64,000 nucleotides of DNA from an uncultured Alphaproteobacteria bacterium (GTDB lineage Bacteria; Pseudomonadota; Alphaproteobacteria; Rhizobiales; Ancalomicrobiaceae). Of this stretch, positions 24,809 to 34,610 are shown piece after piece. The translations under genes and the position numbers were made by a program. The stretch's first letter is position 1. Every line of letters begins with the position of its first letter. The notes under the pieces are model-generated. The model was not told the origin of the DNA. It searched no databases and saw nothing but the letters and a program-made list of their open reading frames with translations. Location of the stretch: contig CALMFH010000153.1 of assembly GCA_937864925.1 (NCBI GenBank), forward strand, positions 43,446-107,445. Direction: 5' to 3'.

Positions 24809-26029
24809 ATGAATCGGCAGATCCTCGCCGGGAAGACCGTGCTCGAAATCGGCACCATGCTGGCGGCCCCCTTCGCGGCGCACATCCTCGCGCGTCTCGG
24901 GGCGAGCGTGATCAAACTCGAATCGCCGATCGGCGATCCGACCCGCAGCCTGGTGAGGGGGGGTCCGAGCGGCACCTACATCGCCTACAGCCACGGCAAG
25001 AAGAGCCTCTGCGTCGATCTCGGTTCACCCGAGGGCGGCGACGTCCTGCGGCGGCTGCTGCCGACCGTCGACATCGTCCTCCACAACCTCGCGCCGGCAT
25101 CGGCCCGACGCCTCGGCCTGACCTATGAGGAATGTGCGCGGCTCAACCCGGACGTCGTCTATTGCCACATCCGCGGCTACAACGAGGGTCCCCAGGCGGA
25201 CGATCTCGCCTCCAATCCCATCGCCGAGGCGGCGACCGGGGTGATGGACGCACACCGTGTCGACGGGCGCCCGACCCGTCTAGGCCCCTCCTATCACGAC
25301 CAGTTCGCCGGCTGTTATGCGGTCATCGGCATTCTCACCGCCCTGATGGAGCCGTCCCGCGGCGCCGCGAACCGCAAGATCGAAGTCGGCCTCTACGAGA
25401 CCGGTCTGCATGTCGGCGCGCGCGACTACGCCGGTGTCCAGCTCAAGCTGCATCTCACCGGCAAGCCGGATCCCGAACCCTCGGGCGAGTTCAGCATGCC
25501 CGGCTACGGCGCATACGAGACCGCCGACGGGCGATGGATCTATCTCGTCATGTTGACCGATCGCCATTGGGCCGACTTCTGGCGCGCCCTCGGACGCGAT
25601 GTCGATCCCCAACTCGCGACCTTGCGCCAACGCAAGAAGGCCCGTTCCGGCGTCGAACAGTTGGTACGCGGTGCGGTGCACGCCTACGGATACGACGAAC
25701 TCGCCGCCGTCCTCGGCGCGGCGCGCTTCGGCTTCACCGAAGTCCTTCCCATGGAGCGGGTGCTCGGCGCTCCTCAGGCTCGACACGGCGCCAAGGTGGC
25801 GCGTCTCACCTTCCAGGGCCTGCCGTTCGACATCCCGGATCTCCCCTTCGAAGAACCCGGCCCGGACGCCCCCGAGTGCCCACCGCCGCTCCTCGGCGAA
25901 CACACGCTCGAGGTGCTTGAAGCTCTCGCCTTCGACGAAGCCGATCGTCGGCGGCTGATGGCGAGCGGGGTCGCGATCGTCCCCGATCCGGCGAAGCCGG
26001 TCTGGGCGCCCGAACGTCGCCAGCGGTGA
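24809..26029 (+). CDS. Class III (CaiB/BaiF) CoA-transferase
   Basis: A 406-residue family III CoA-transferase: LAGKTVLEIGTMLAAPFAAH, LARLGASVIKLESP, KKSLCVDLGSPEG, and the catalytic-region stretch RKIEVGLYETGLHVG with Glu where Frc has Asp. The start is ATG 24809-24811 (MNRQIL) behind CGGAG; an upstream in-frame ATG at 24743 would lie just after the promoter but lacks a ribosome site. It is transcribed divergently from the CoA-ligase operon under a variant of the same operator, so it belongs to the same regulon. It is probably an alternative activator of the substrate or recycles CoA from a product. Confidence 0.88.
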   Translation: MNRQILAGKTVLEIGTMLAAPFAAHILARLGASVIKLESPIGDPTRSLVRGGPSGTYIAYSHGKKSLCVDLGSPEGGDVLRRLLPTVDIVLHNLAPASARRLGLTYEECARLNPDVVYCHIRGYNEGPQADDLASNPIAEAATGVMDAHRVDGRPTRLGPSYHDQFAGCYAVIGILTALMEPSRGAANRKIEVGLYETGLHVGARDYAGVQLKLHLTGKPDPEPSGEFSMPGYGAYETADGRWIYLVMLTDRHWADFWRALGRDVDPQLATLRQRKKARSGVEQLVRGAVHAYGYDELAAVLGAARFGFTEVLPMERVLGAPQARHGAKVARLTFQGLPFDIPDLPFEEPGPDAPECPPPLLGEHTLEVLEALAFDEADRRRLMASGVAIVPDPAKPVWAPERRQR

Positions 26030-26098
26030 CGAGATCCGAAGCCGGTCGGTGGATGCGAGAGCAGTGCATCTTCCGACCGACCGGTGTTCGGCGGTCGC

Positions 26099-27211
26099 TC
26101 ACTGCAGATAGGCTCGAAACCGCTTCAACGCGAAGCCGAACAGCACCGCGCCGATCGCCGCGAGCGCGACGAACTGCGGCCAGACGATGTCGAGGCCGGC
26201 GCCGCGGTAGAGGATCGCCTGGGCGAGCTTGACGAAATGGGTGTTGGGGGCGGCGAGCATCAGGGTCTGGATGAATTCCGGCATGCTCTCGCGCGGCGTC
26301 GTCGAGCCGGAGAGCACCTGCAGCGGCAGCAGCACCAGCATCAGCAGCAGCCCGAACTGCGGCATCGATCCCGCCACGGTGGCGAGGAAGATCCCCATCG
26401 AGGTGGTGGCGAAGAGATGCAGCGTCACTCCGAGGAGGAAGAGGGCCACCGATCCCTCGATCGGTATGGCCAGGGCGCCGCGCACCACGAAGGTGAGCGA
26501 GAAGGCCGAGGCCAGCAGAACCACGGCTCCCATCGACCAGATCTTGGCGACCATGATCTCGCCCGGGGTCACCGGCATCACCAGGAGATGCTCGATGGTG
26601 CCGTGTTCGCGCTCGCGGATCAGCGCCGTGCCGGTGAGGATGATCGACAGCATGGTGACGGCGTTGATCACCTCCATCACCGCGGCGAAGCGTGCCGGGT
26701 CGAGGTTTGGGTTGAACCGCGCCCGTTCGACCAGTTCGACCGGCAGGCGGGTCGGAGCGCGGCGGTGGGCGAGGAATTCCGAGACCTCGCCGGCGACGAT
26801 CGCCTGGACGTGACCGCTGCCGGTGAAGGCCTGCGACATCCGCGTCGCGTCGACGTCGAGGCGCAGCGCCGGGGTGCGGCCGGCGAGGACGTCGCGTTGG
26901 AAGTCGGGCGGGACCCACAGCGTGAAGGTGTCGAGGCCGAGATCCATGCGCCGGTCGGCCTCGCCCGGTCGGATGCGCACCGGCCGGGCGAAGGAGGGCG
27001 GGGTGAAGGCGCCGACGATGCGCTCCGACAGCGGCGAGTGGTCCTCGTCGACGGTGGCGATCGCCGCGTTGGCGATCATCTCGGGCATCGCCGTCGCGGC
27101 GGTGTAGATCGACACGGTGAAGGCGAAGATGATCAGCACCAGCAGGATGGGATCGCGGGCGAGACCGCGCAGCTCCTTGATGCCGAGATCGAAGACCTTG
27201 GAGAGCTTCAT
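26099..27211 (-). CDS. ABC-2 type transporter permease (YhhJ-like)
   Basis: A 370-residue ABC-2 permease: one N-terminal helix (PILLVLIIFAFTVSIY), a large periplasmic domain, then about five C-terminal helices with REREHGTIEHLLVMPVTP, a hallmark of the YhhJ/YbhR class. It is 3 bases downstream of the RbbA-like gene. With the HlyD-like gene they form an export or envelope-associated complex of the YhiI-RbbA-YhhJ type. The substrate is unknown. The gene converges on the CoA-transferase gene, leaving 69 bases between stops. Confidence 0.87.
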   Translation of the reverse strand: MKLSKVFDLGIKELRGLARDPILLVLIIFAFTVSIYTAATAMPEMIANAAIATVDEDHSPLSERIVGAFTPPSFARPVRIRPGEADRRMDLGLDTFTLWVPPDFQRDVLAGRTPALRLDVDATRMSQAFTGSGHVQAIVAGEVSEFLAHRRAPTRLPVELVERARFNPNLDPARFAAVMEVINAVTMLSIILTGTALIREREHGTIEHLLVMPVTPGEIMVAKIWSMGAVVLLASAFSLTFVVRGALAIPIEGSVALFLLGVTLHLFATTSMGIFLATVAGSMPQFGLLLMLVLLPLQVLSGSTTPRESMPEFIQTLMLAAPNTHFVKLAQAILYRGAGLDIVWPQFVALAAIGAVLFGFALKRFRAYLQ

Positions 27212-27214
27212 GTC

Positions 27215-29962
27215 TCAGGCCTCCTGCTTCTTCGACAAGAGCGCGGCGACGGCGACCAGCACCGGCCCGGCGAGCGCCAGCGGCACGAAGGCCGGCCACA
27301 GATCGATGAAGTCGAGCCCCTTGGAGAAGGTGCCGCGCGAGATGGTGATGAAGTGGGCGGTCGGATAGATCCGGCCGATGATCGCCCCGGCGCCGCTGAG
27401 CGAGGAGACCGGATCGATCATGCCGGAGAACTGCACCGCCGGCAGCAGGGTGAGGATGGCGGTGCCGAACAGCGCCGCGATCTGGCTGCGCATGAAGGTG
27501 GCGATGAGGAGCCCGAGCGCCGTGGCGGCGATCACGTAGAGGAGGGCGCCGGTGGCGAAGGCGATCGCACTACCGGTGAAGGGCACGCGGAAGACGAAGA
27601 CGGCGAGCGCGGTGAGCAGCACGAAGTTGACCATGGCCAGGGCGACGTAGGGCAGCTGCTTGCCGAGGAGGAACTCGAGCCGGCCGAGCGGCGTGACGTA
27701 GAGATTGACGATCGAGCCGAGTTCCTTCTCTCGCACCACGCTCATCGCCGCGAGCATCGCCGGGATCATCAGGAGCAACATCGGTATCACCGCCGGCACC
27801 ATGGCCAACAGGCTCTCGATGCGCGGGTTGTAGCGGAAGCGGGTCTCGAGGACGTGGCTCGCCGGCGGCGCGTTCTTGCCGAGGCCGACCCGTGCCCGCT
27901 CGCTCAGCCAATACAGGTGCATGCCCTGGACGTAACCGGCGATGGTCTCGGCCCGCATCGGCATGGCGCCGTCGATCCAGGCGGCGATCTCCACCGGCCG
28001 GCCGCGATCGAGGTCGCGGCCGAAACCGGGCGGGATCTCGAGCGCCAGGCCGAGTTCGCCGGCGCGCATGCGCCGATCGAGATCGGAATGATCGACGATC
28101 GCCGGCCGCTCGACGAAGTAGCGTGAGCCGGCGATCTCCTCGACATAGGCGCGGCTCGTCGTCGTCCGGTCGAGGTCGAGCACGGCGAAGGTCAGTCCCT
28201 CGACGTCCATGTTGATGCCGTAGCCGATCACCACCATCAGGACGAGGCTGCCGATCAACGCCAGGGTGGCACGGATCGGATCGCTGCGGATCTCCAGCGC
28301 CTCGCGCCGCGAGCAGGCGAGCATCCGCCGCGGGTCGAAACCGCGCCGCGCCGCCGCGACCGGCTCGCCGGCCACCTCGGCGGCGGCTAGCGACGCGACG
28401 GATCCACTGGTCTCGACCGCCCGCGCCTCACGCAGGAGATCGATGAAGGCCGCCTCGAGCGTCGCCACGCCGCGCGCCTCGACGATGCGGCGCGGTGCAT
28501 CGCTGACCAGTACCCGGCCGGCGTGCATCAGCGAGATGCGGTCGCACCGCTCCGCCTCGTTCATGAAATGGGTCGAGACGAAGATGGTGACGCCGTCGCC
28601 GCGGGAGAGATCGATCAGGATCTGCCATAGCGCGTCGCGGGCGATCGGATCGACGCCGGAGGTCGGCTCGTCGAGGATCAGGATGTCGGGTTCGTGGACC
28701 AGCGCCACGGCGAGCGACAGGCGTTGGCGGATGCCCAGTGGCAGGGTCTCGGGCAGGGCGTCGAGGACGTCGGCGAGATCGAGCCGCCGCACCAGCGTGT
28801 CGATCCGCGGTGCGATCGTCTCGGCCGGCAGTTCGAACAGGCGGGCGTGGAGATCGAGGTTCTGGCGGACGGTGAGTTCGCCGTAGAGCGAGAAGCCCTG
28901 CGACATGTAGCCGACGCGGCGCCGCGCCTCGAGGTCGGCGGGGTCGAAGGCGTGGCCGAAGAGCCGCGACGAGCCGGCGCTGGCCGGCAGGAGACCGGTC
29001 AGCATCTTCATCGTCGTCGTCTTGCCGCAGCCGTTGGAGCCGAGGAAGCCGAAGATCTCGCCGCGCCGGATGCGGAAACCGACGCCGTCGACGGCGAGGA
29101 AGTCGCCGAAGCGCTTGGTCAGATCCTCGGCTTCGACCACCACGTCGCCGTCGCTCTCGCCGCGCGGCGGCACCACCACGGCGCGGTGACCCATGCGGTC
29201 CTCCTCCGGCAGCAGAGCGATGAAGGCGGCGTCGAGATCGGAGGTGCCGGTGCGGGCGAGGAGATCGGCGGGTGTCCCGGTGGCGAGCACCCGGCCGGCG
29301 TTCATCGCCACCAGATGGTCGAAGCGCGCCGCCTCCTCCATGTAGGCGGTGGCGACGACGACGCTCATCCCCGGGCGCGCCGCCCGGATGTCGTCGATCA
29401 GGTCCCAGAACTGCCGCCGCGACAGCGGGTCGACACCGGTGGTCGGCTCGTCGAGGACGAGTAGATCGGGGTCGTGGACCAGGGCGCAACACAAGCCGAG
29501 CTTCTGCTTCATGCCGCCGGAGAGCTTGCCGGCCGGCCGATCGGCGAAGGGGGCGAGGCCGGTGGCGGCGAGCAGATCGTCGATGCGGCGCCGGCGCTCG
29601 TCGACGCCGTGACCGAAGAGCCGGGCGAAATAGTCGACGTTCTCCTCGACCGACAGTGTCGCATAGAGGTTCTTGCCGAGGCCCTGCGGCATGTAGGCGA
29701 TGCGCGGACAGACCTCGGCGCGATGTGCGGCCCGCGCCATGTCGCCGCCGAGCACCTCGACGCGGCCGCTCGGCACCCGGCGCGAGCCGGCGACGAGGGC
29801 GAGGAGGCTCGACTTGCCGACCCCGTCCGGCCCGATCAGACCGACCATGCATCCCGCCGGCAGATCGAGATCGACCGCATCGAGCGCGACGGTGCGACCG
29901 AAGCGCAGGGTGACGCCGACGAGACGCGCGACGACCGACGTAGGAGGGTCGAGGGCGGTCAT
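27215..29962 (-). CDS. rbbA: RbbA-type fusion: two ABC ATPase domains plus ABC-2 permease
   Basis: A 915-residue protein with two ATPase domains followed by a permease. ABC domain 1 (about 10-235) has Walker [10 protein letters not shown], signature LSGGMKQKL and Walker [16 protein letters not shown] domain 2 (about 275-500) has Walker [10 protein letters not shown], Walker [13 protein letters not shown] and, instead of [14 protein letters not shown], as is usual for the RbbA family. The C-terminal third is an ABC-2 membrane domain ([35 protein letters not shown]). E. coli RbbA is reported as ribosome-associated, but the operon here looks like an efflux system. Confidence 0.85.
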   Translation of the reverse strand: MTALDPPTSVVARLVGVTLRFGRTVALDAVDLDLPAGCMVGLIGPDGVGKSSLLALVAGSRRVPSGRVEVLGGDMARAAHRAEVCPRIAYMPQGLGKNLYATLSVEENVDYFARLFGHGVDERRRRIDDLLAATGLAPFADRPAGKLSGGMKQKLGLCCALVHDPDLLVLDEPTTGVDPLSRRQFWDLIDDIRAARPGMSVVVATAYMEEAARFDHLVAMNAGRVLATGTPADLLARTGTSDLDAAFIALLPEEDRMGHRAVVVPPRGESDGDVVVEAEDLTKRFGDFLAVDGVGFRIRRGEIFGFLGSNGCGKTTTMKMLTGLLPASAGSSRLFGHAFDPADLEARRRVGYMSQGFSLYGELTVRQNLDLHARLFELPAETIAPRIDTLVRRLDLADVLDALPETLPLGIRQRLSLAVALVHEPDILILDEPTSGVDPIARDALWQILIDLSRGDGVTIFVSTHFMNEAERCDRISLMHAGRVLVSDAPRRIVEARGVATLEAAFIDLLREARAVETSGSVASLAAAEVAGEPVAAARRGFDPRRMLACSRREALEIRSDPIRATLALIGSLVLMVVIGYGINMDVEGLTFAVLDLDRTTTSRAYVEEIAGSRYFVERPAIVDHSDLDRRMRAGELGLALEIPPGFGRDLDRGRPVEIAAWIDGAMPMRAETIAGYVQGMHLYWLSERARVGLGKNAPPASHVLETRFRYNPRIESLLAMVPAVIPMLLLMIPAMLAAMSVVREKELGSIVNLYVTPLGRLEFLLGKQLPYVALAMVNFVLLTALAVFVFRVPFTGSAIAFATGALLYVIAATALGLLIATFMRSQIAALFGTAILTLLPAVQFSGMIDPVSSLSGAGAIIGRIYPTAHFITISRGTFSKGLDFIDLWPAFVPLALAGPVLVAVAALLSKKQEA

Positions 29963-31032
29963 CTGAGCAGCCCGCGGTCGAGCTCCGCCGGCCAGGGAAG
30001 CTTCGGATCGAGCCGGATGTGGGCGACGCCGGGGAGCCCGGTCTTCACCTGATCGATGTGGGCGGCGAGAAGTTCCGGCGAGATCCGCGCCTTGACCCGG
30101 AACATCAGCTTCTGCCGCTCCTTGGCGGTCTCCACCGTCTTCGGGGTGAACTGGGCGACGTCGGCGACGAAGGCCACCTCCGCCGGAACCACGTATTGCG
30201 GCGCGGCATCGAGGACGATGCGGACCTCCGCGCCGAGTGGGATGCGGCCGGCCTGTTCGGTCGGCAGGAAGACGGTCATGTAGACGTTGCCGAGATCGAC
30301 GACGTCGAGGATGCGACCGCCGGCGCCGACGATCTCGCCGGGCTGGGCGATGCGGTACTGGACGCGACCGTTGCGGGGGCTGCGCAATTCGCTGTCGGCG
30401 AGTTCGATATCGATGCGGGCGAGCGTCGCCTTCGCCGCCTCCACTGCGGCCTGCGCATTGACCACCTGCGAGCGCGCCGCGCCGATCGCCGCTTCGCTCG
30501 CCGCGACCTGCGCTTCCGCCGCGGCGAAGGCGGCCCGCAGGCCGAGGGCACGGGCCCGATCGTCGTCGAGGGTCTGGAGGGAGACGCTGTTCGAGCGAGC
30601 CAACTGCTCGGTGCGAGCGAGTTTCTGCTCGGCGGCGTCGCGCTCGGCCCGACGCTGCTCGACCACGGCGGACGCCGCCTGGGTCTCGGCCCGCCGCTGG
30701 GCCAGCTGGGCCTCGGCGGTCTCGACACCGATCTCGGCGCGCTTCGACTGGGCCTCGGCCTCGCGGCGCTGGGCCGTCAGCGGATCGGTGTCCATACGCA
30801 CCAGAACCTCGCCGGCGGTGACACGGTCGCCCTCGTCGACCAGGATCTCGCGGATGCGGCCGGGCGAGCGCGCCGCGATGTCGACCTCGACCGCCTCGAT
30901 GCGGCCGTTGCCGGAGGCGAAGCCCTCCGTCGGCCCGCCGGGCAGCAGGCGATCGCGCAGGAGATATCCGGCAAGCGAGGCGGCGATGACGACGGCGATC
31001 ACCGTCCAGCCGGTACGAGAGAGCGACGGCAT
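29959..31032 (-). CDS. HlyD-family periplasmic adaptor (YhiI-like)
   Basis: A 357-residue membrane-fusion protein: one N-terminal anchor helix ([16 protein letters not shown]), then a lipoyl/barrel half ([18 protein letters not shown]), a long alanine-rich coiled coil (about 95-220), the second half ([18 protein letters not shown]), and a C-terminal barrel. ATG 31030-31032 is preceded by AGAGGTGAAGCG. It overlaps the rbbA start by 4 bases and is the first gene of the three-gene operon. It probably bridges inner membrane pump and outer envelope. Confidence 0.88.
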   Translation of the reverse strand: MPSLSRTGWTVIAVVIAASLAGYLLRDRLLPGGPTEGFASGNGRIEAVEVDIAARSPGRIREILVDEGDRVTAGEVLVRMDTDPLTAQRREAEAQSKRAEIGVETAEAQLAQRRAETQAASAVVEQRRAERDAAEQKLARTEQLARSNSVSLQTLDDDRARALGLRAAFAAAEAQVAASEAAIGAARSQVVNAQAAVEAAKATLARIDIELADSELRSPRNGRVQYRIAQPGEIVGAGGRILDVVDLGNVYMTVFLPTEQAGRIPLGAEVRIVLDAAPQYVVPAEVAFVADVAQFTPKTVETAKERQKLMFRVKARISPELLAAHIDQVKTGLPGVAHIRLDPKLPWPAELDRGLLR

Positions 31033-31156
31033 CGCTTCACCTCTTTCTGCGGGGTATCGGCGGGGCGCCGACCGACCCGAGCGCGATCGGACACGGCAGC
31101 GCCTCACCGATCGTGCCTCACAATGCGCCCCCCTCCCTCCGGCTGCCATGATACAA

Positions 31157-31172
31157 GTCAACGACGGTTGAC
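31157..31172. promoter_or_regulatory. Inverted repeat GTCAAC-N4-GTTGAC, probable TetR operator
   Basis: A perfect 6+6 inverted repeat with a 4-base spacer (GACG) in the gap between the divergent HlyD-like and TetR genes. It is 41 bases from the TetR ATG and 124 from the HlyD ATG. Size and position fit a TetR-family operator repressing both directions. Confidence 0.55.
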
Positions 31173-31213
31173 CAGGAACCATCCATTCTCGACGACGGGC
31201 TTCGGAGGACGAC

Positions 31214-31831
31214 ATGACCACTGGCGAACGGCGTCCCCGCGACGGGCGGGCGACGCGGGACCTCATCCTGACCGCCGCGGCGCGCCGTTTCGCCCAACGG
31301 TCCTACGAGGCGACCGGCCTGCGCGACATCGCTTGCGACGTCGGCGTCGACGTCGCCCTCGTCCATCGCGCTTACGGCTCGAAGGAGAAGCTGTTCGTCG
31401 AGGCGCTGGCCCACGCGGTCCGACCGGCCTCCGCCGTCGAGATGTTCAGCACGGAGTCCGGCGCCGATCTGGCGCGGCGGGCCTTCGAGGACGATCCCGA
31501 ACGCGAGACGGTCGTCGATCCTCTGGCGCTGATGGTCCACTCGATCGCCAGTCCCGGCGCGTTGCCACTGATCCGCCGGATCGTCGCGTCGGAATTCATC
31601 GGCCCCCTGGCCGAACGGCTCGAGGCCCCGGGCGCGGCCAAGGCGACATTGATCGCGGCCTGCCTGTTCGGCATCCGTATCTTCCGCGACGTGCTCGAGG
31701 TCGAGGCGATGAACGACGACGCCCGCCCCGACCTGGAACCGCTGATCGCCGACGTGTTTTCTACCATCTTGTTCGGGCGGCCCGACCGGTCACGGTCATC
31801 CGACCCGACCAACGAATGCCCCGCCGCGTGA
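31214..31831 (+). CDS. TetR-family transcriptional regulator
   Basis: A 205-residue regulator. The N-terminal TetR helix-turn-helix (about 14-60) reads RDLILTAAARRFAQRSYEATGLRDIACDVGVDVALVHRAYGSKEKLF. The C-terminal ligand domain includes VASEFIGPLAERL. ATG 31214 follows GGAGGACGAC. It is divergent from the HlyD/RbbA/ABC-2 operon across a perfect inverted repeat, so it most likely represses that operon and itself. The ligand is unknown. Confidence 0.88.
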   Translation: MTTGERRPRDGRATRDLILTAAARRFAQRSYEATGLRDIACDVGVDVALVHRAYGSKEKLFVEALAHAVRPASAVEMFSTESGADLARRAFEDDPERETVVDPLALMVHSIASPGALPLIRRIVASEFIGPLAERLEAPGAAKATLIAACLFGIRIFRDVLEVEAMNDDARPDLEPLIADVFSTILFGRPDRSRSSDPTNECPAA

Positions 31832-32874
31832 GACGTGGCCGGGCAATCTGCGGGTGCCGAGGGGCATCATCGACAGGCAGTTGGATCATCCACGCGAACG
31901 CGGAAATACGAAGCAAGGTAAAAATTTGACGCATCTATTCGGCGGCTCGAAAAATACTCAGAAGAAATAGTGGCAAATATGAATTGTCATATATATCCGA
32001 TGATATATTAAGAAGCATGGCTTATTGAAGCGCTGAAATGGCGTCTCATCCATTTGAGAACTCCGGATTTGTTCAGAAGCGCGTCGATAGCGAGGTTTTA
32101 TTGGGGGGGGATGTGGTTCACACGGATCGACTGGTCGAGATCGTTGCCGAACATGGGTTGTCTGAGATCAGGACGTGGATCTCCTCCGGCACCTCGGCGG
32201 CAATCTTGGCGCAGGTGATCGCGACAGCGAGCAATCGCAACTCGGCCTCCGGGTACCGATGCCGACCGTCGACCGTCGACCGCCACCGCCGCGTTCGGGA
32301 ATTCGGTCGAGAGTCGAATCGCGTCTCACTTGGCGGCCCTTGGATTTGTGTGTGGTGGAGGCGACGACGTCGGTCTTCGCCTCGCCGGGCAGATTGGCGA
32401 GATTGGCGTGGAGGTCGCCGTCGCGACCCATCGGCAGCGGATTCGTGGGTTCCAGCATCTGCTCTCGCGTGTCTCGTGCCAGGTCGAAGGGGGATCGGCT
32501 GACGGCGGCCCGTGTCTCCGCCGCCGCGACCGCTTGGGCCCACTTCGGAACCGACCGAAGGTCGGTGCTCCTGCACCACCCCGAGGGACGTCACCCGAGC
32601 GAGGTGATGAAAGAATATCTCTGTTTCGTTGGTCAGTGACCATTGTACGGAGTTCATGTTCTGTGGTGTCGGCGAGAACACCTTCTTGATCGATCGCTCG
32701 GACCTGCTCGCACGACGTTTCGATCGAGTGACGGCCTCTACGGCCGGCGGGTGATCGACCTCCTCGCCGAAGGTGCGGGGTGAGCGACGGCAGCGGGCCG
32801 CCCCCGCCCTTGACATCCCCCTCTTCCCGCGCGATCCCCTCCGCCGACCCCATCTCCCACGGCGAGGCCCTCCC
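31832..32874. other. Gene-poor junction, about 1 kb, with AT-rich stretch
   Basis: No complete gene is evident. At 31,911-32,040 only 46 of 130 bases are G or C by hand count, strikingly low for this window. Past that, composition returns to GC-rich and a possible gene remnant lies on the minus strand at 32,118-32,590. The stretch separates the catabolic/accessory region from the conserved pyrE-era cluster and may mark a rearrangement or insertion boundary. I found no att-like direct repeat or tRNA end. Confidence 0.55.
32118..32590 (-). pseudogene. Possible degraded, unrecognised gene in two frames
   Basis: Reading the minus strand, an open frame without a start codon gives KWAQAVAAAETRAAVSRSP, then DLARDTREQMLEPTNPLPM and AKTDVVASTTHKSKG. 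It loses sense near 32,270-32,290, where a second frame gives DGRHRYPEAELRLLAVAITC and EVPEEIHVLISDNPCSATI to the stop at 32,118. The change falls on a 7-base tandem repeat (GGTCGAC twice plus a partial copy); one extra unit would join the frames. Third codon positions are GC-rich as in real genes here. I do not recognise the family, and an opposite-strand frame from 32,038 competes, so this is tentative. Confidence 0.3.
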
Positions 32875-33453
32875 ATGACCCGCGACGAAGTGCTCGACGT
32901 CTTCAAGTCCTGTGGCGCGCTTCTCACCGGCCACTTCATTCTCTCCTCCGGCCTGCGCTCGCCGGTCTTCATCCAGAAGGCCCGCGTCTTCCAGTATCCG
33001 GCGAAGACCGAGATCGTCTGCAAAGCGCTCGCCGAGAGGATCCGCGCCGCCAACCTCGGGCCGCTCGATGCGGTCGTCGGCCCGGCGATGGGCGGCATCA
33101 TCCCGGCCTACGAGACGGCCCGCCATCTCGGCGTCCCCGCGGTGTGGACCGAGCGCGAGGGCGGCGAGATGCGCCTGCGCCGGTTCGAACTGGCGAAGGG
33201 CGCCCGCGTCGTCATCGTCGAGGACATCGTCACCACCGGCCTCTCCTCGCGCGAGACGGTCAAAGCGTTGACCGACATCGGCGCCGAGGTGGTGGCCGTC
33301 GCCTGCCTGATCGACCGCTCCGGGGCCAAGGCCGATTGCGGTGTGCCGCTGGTGGCGCTCGCCGAATACGAGGTCCCGGCCTATCCCGCCGACGCCCTGC
33401 CGCCGGAGTTGGCGGCGATCCCCCCGGTCAAGCCCGGCAGCCGCAACATCTGA
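32875..33453 (+). CDS. pyrE: Orotate phosphoribosyltransferase
   Basis: A 192-residue enzyme that joins orotate and PRPP to form OMP in pyrimidine synthesis. It has [16 protein letters not shown] at the N-terminus and the PRPP-binding motif [17 protein letters not shown]. The GG(M/I)IPAYETA loop is also present. Start ATG 32875. It opens the conserved block pyrE-pdxJ-acpS-lepB-rnc-era of Hyphomicrobiales. A two-hairpin repeat begins 7 bases after its stop. Confidence 0.95.
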   Translation: MTRDEVLDVFKSCGALLTGHFILSSGLRSPVFIQKARVFQYPAKTEIVCKALAERIRAANLGPLDAVVGPAMGGIIPAYETARHLGVPAVWTEREGGEMRLRRFELAKGARVVIVEDIVTTGLSSRETVKALTDIGAEVVAVACLIDRSGAKADCGVPLVALAEYEVPAYPADALPPELAAIPPVKPGSRNI

Positions 33454-33459
33454 TCCCGA

Positions 33460-33573
33460 GTTCACGAAGTTTCGACCTGTTCGAAACTCCGTGAACGAAG
33501 GCGAGCCCGAACGGGCGTCGGCCGGTCGGGCCGTAACGTTCATGAAATTCGGACGAGTCCGAATTTCATGAAC
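33460..33573. repeat. 114-bp double-hairpin element, copy 1
   Basis: Hairpin A (33460-33496) has arms starting GTTCACGAAGTTTCGA with one mismatch. Hairpin B (33538-33573) is a perfect 17-bp stem, GTTCATGAAATTCGGAC, with a 2-base loop. Between them lie 41 bases beginning GAAGGCGAGCCCGAACGGG. An inverted copy at 54565-54678 differs at only a handful of positions. It follows the pyrE stop directly and may serve as a terminator. Confidence 0.85.
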
Positions 33574-33714
33574 CCGGTATGAGGCGTGGGGCGAGCCCGA
33601 TTCGGCGGCCCCGATCCGCGCACGCCGACTTGTTCCTGCCCCGGCGAGCCCTTATGTCTCGGTCTCCCGCGCGCCTCGCGCGTGAAATCGCTCGTTTTTC
33701 CGAGGACCCCGCCG

Positions 33715-34476
33715 ATGGCGACCGCTCCGTCCGACACCAAGCTCCGCCTCGGCGTCAACATCGATCATGTCGCCACCATCCGTAACGCCCGCGGCGGTCG
33801 CAAGCCCGATCCGGTGCGCGCCGCCCATCTCGCCGCCCATGCCGGCGCCGACGGCATCACCGCCCATCTGCGCGAGGACCGCCGCCACATCCGCGACGAG
33901 GACATCCGCCGGCTGATGGAGGAGATCCATCTGCCGTTGAACCTCGAGATGGCGGCGACCGAGGAGATGCTGGAGATCGCGCTGCGCCACCGTCCGCACG
34001 CCGCCTGCATCGTGCCGGAGCGCCGCGCCGAGCGCACCACCGAGGGCGGCCTCGACGTTCTCGGTGGCCATTCCCATCTCGCTCCGGTGGTCGGTCGGCT
34101 GGTCGACGCCGGGGTGCGGGTGTCGCTGTTCATCGAGCCCGATCCGGCGCAACTCGACGCCGCCCGCGCCCTCGGCGCCCCGGTCGTCGAACTGCACACC
34201 GGCCGTTACTGCGATCTCTTCGATGCCGGGGAAGAACGTCTCGCCGGTATCGAGCTGCAGCGCCTGCGCGCCGCCGCCCGTCACGGCGCCGAGATCGGCC
34301 TCGAGATCCATGCCGGCCACGGCCTCGCCTATGAGAGCGTCGGCCACGTTGCCGCGATCCACGAAGTGCGCGAACTCAACATCGGCCATTTCCTCGTCGG
34401 CGAGGCGATCTTCGTCGGCCTCGAAGCGTCGATCCGCGAGATGCGCCGGCTGATGGACGACGCGCGGCCGCGTTGA
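33715..34476 (+). CDS. pdxJ: Pyridoxine 5'-phosphate synthase
   Basis: A 253-residue TIM-barrel enzyme that condenses 1-deoxyxylulose 5-phosphate and 3-amino-2-oxopropyl phosphate to PNP, the last ring-forming step of vitamin B6 synthesis. Family blocks are [67 protein letters not shown] and [19 protein letters not shown] 33715 lies 9 bases behind GAGGA. The gap from pyrE (261 bases) contains the double-hairpin repeat. Confidence 0.96.
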   Translation: MATAPSDTKLRLGVNIDHVATIRNARGGRKPDPVRAAHLAAHAGADGITAHLREDRRHIRDEDIRRLMEEIHLPLNLEMAATEEMLEIALRHRPHAACIVPERRAERTTEGGLDVLGGHSHLAPVVGRLVDAGVRVSLFIEPDPAQLDAARALGAPVVELHTGRYCDLFDAGEERLAGIELQRLRAAARHGAEIGLEIHAGHGLAYESVGHVAAIHEVRELNIGHFLVGEAIFVGLEASIREMRRLMDDARPR

Positions 34477-34477
34477 T

Positions 34478-34552
34478 ACGAAATTCGAACGATCCATTCG
34501 GATTTCGTGGTTCGTCCGCCGAAATCGCCCGATCCGCAAGTCATGATTTCGG
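34478..34552. repeat. Two adjacent stem-loops after pdxJ, resembling the double-hairpin element
   Basis: ACGAAATTCGAA (34478-34489) pairs with TTCGGATTTCGT (34497-34508) at 11 of 12 positions. CCGAAATC (34519-34526) pairs perfectly with GATTTCGG (34545-34552). The GAAATTCG core matches hairpin B of the 114-bp element. It starts 2 bases after the pdxJ stop. It may be a diverged copy or an independent terminator. Confidence 0.5.
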
Positions 34553-34610
34553 TGGGTGGATCCGGCATCGCGGAAGCGATCTGTCGGATCCCGCACGAGG
34601 GGAGGGCGAG

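Noticed and set aside
26084..28126. Plus-strand open frame of 680 codons opposite the ABC-2 and RbbA genes
   Set aside because: Dominated by Asp, Gly, His and Arg runs; no motif. The minus-strand genes show Walker and membrane features.
32038..32502. Plus-strand open frame of 154 codons in the junction region
   Set aside because: The first 70 residues look acceptable but there is no ribosome site and the rest is Arg/Trp-rich. The opposite strand gives an at least equally gene-like reading, so I list only the latter, as tentative.
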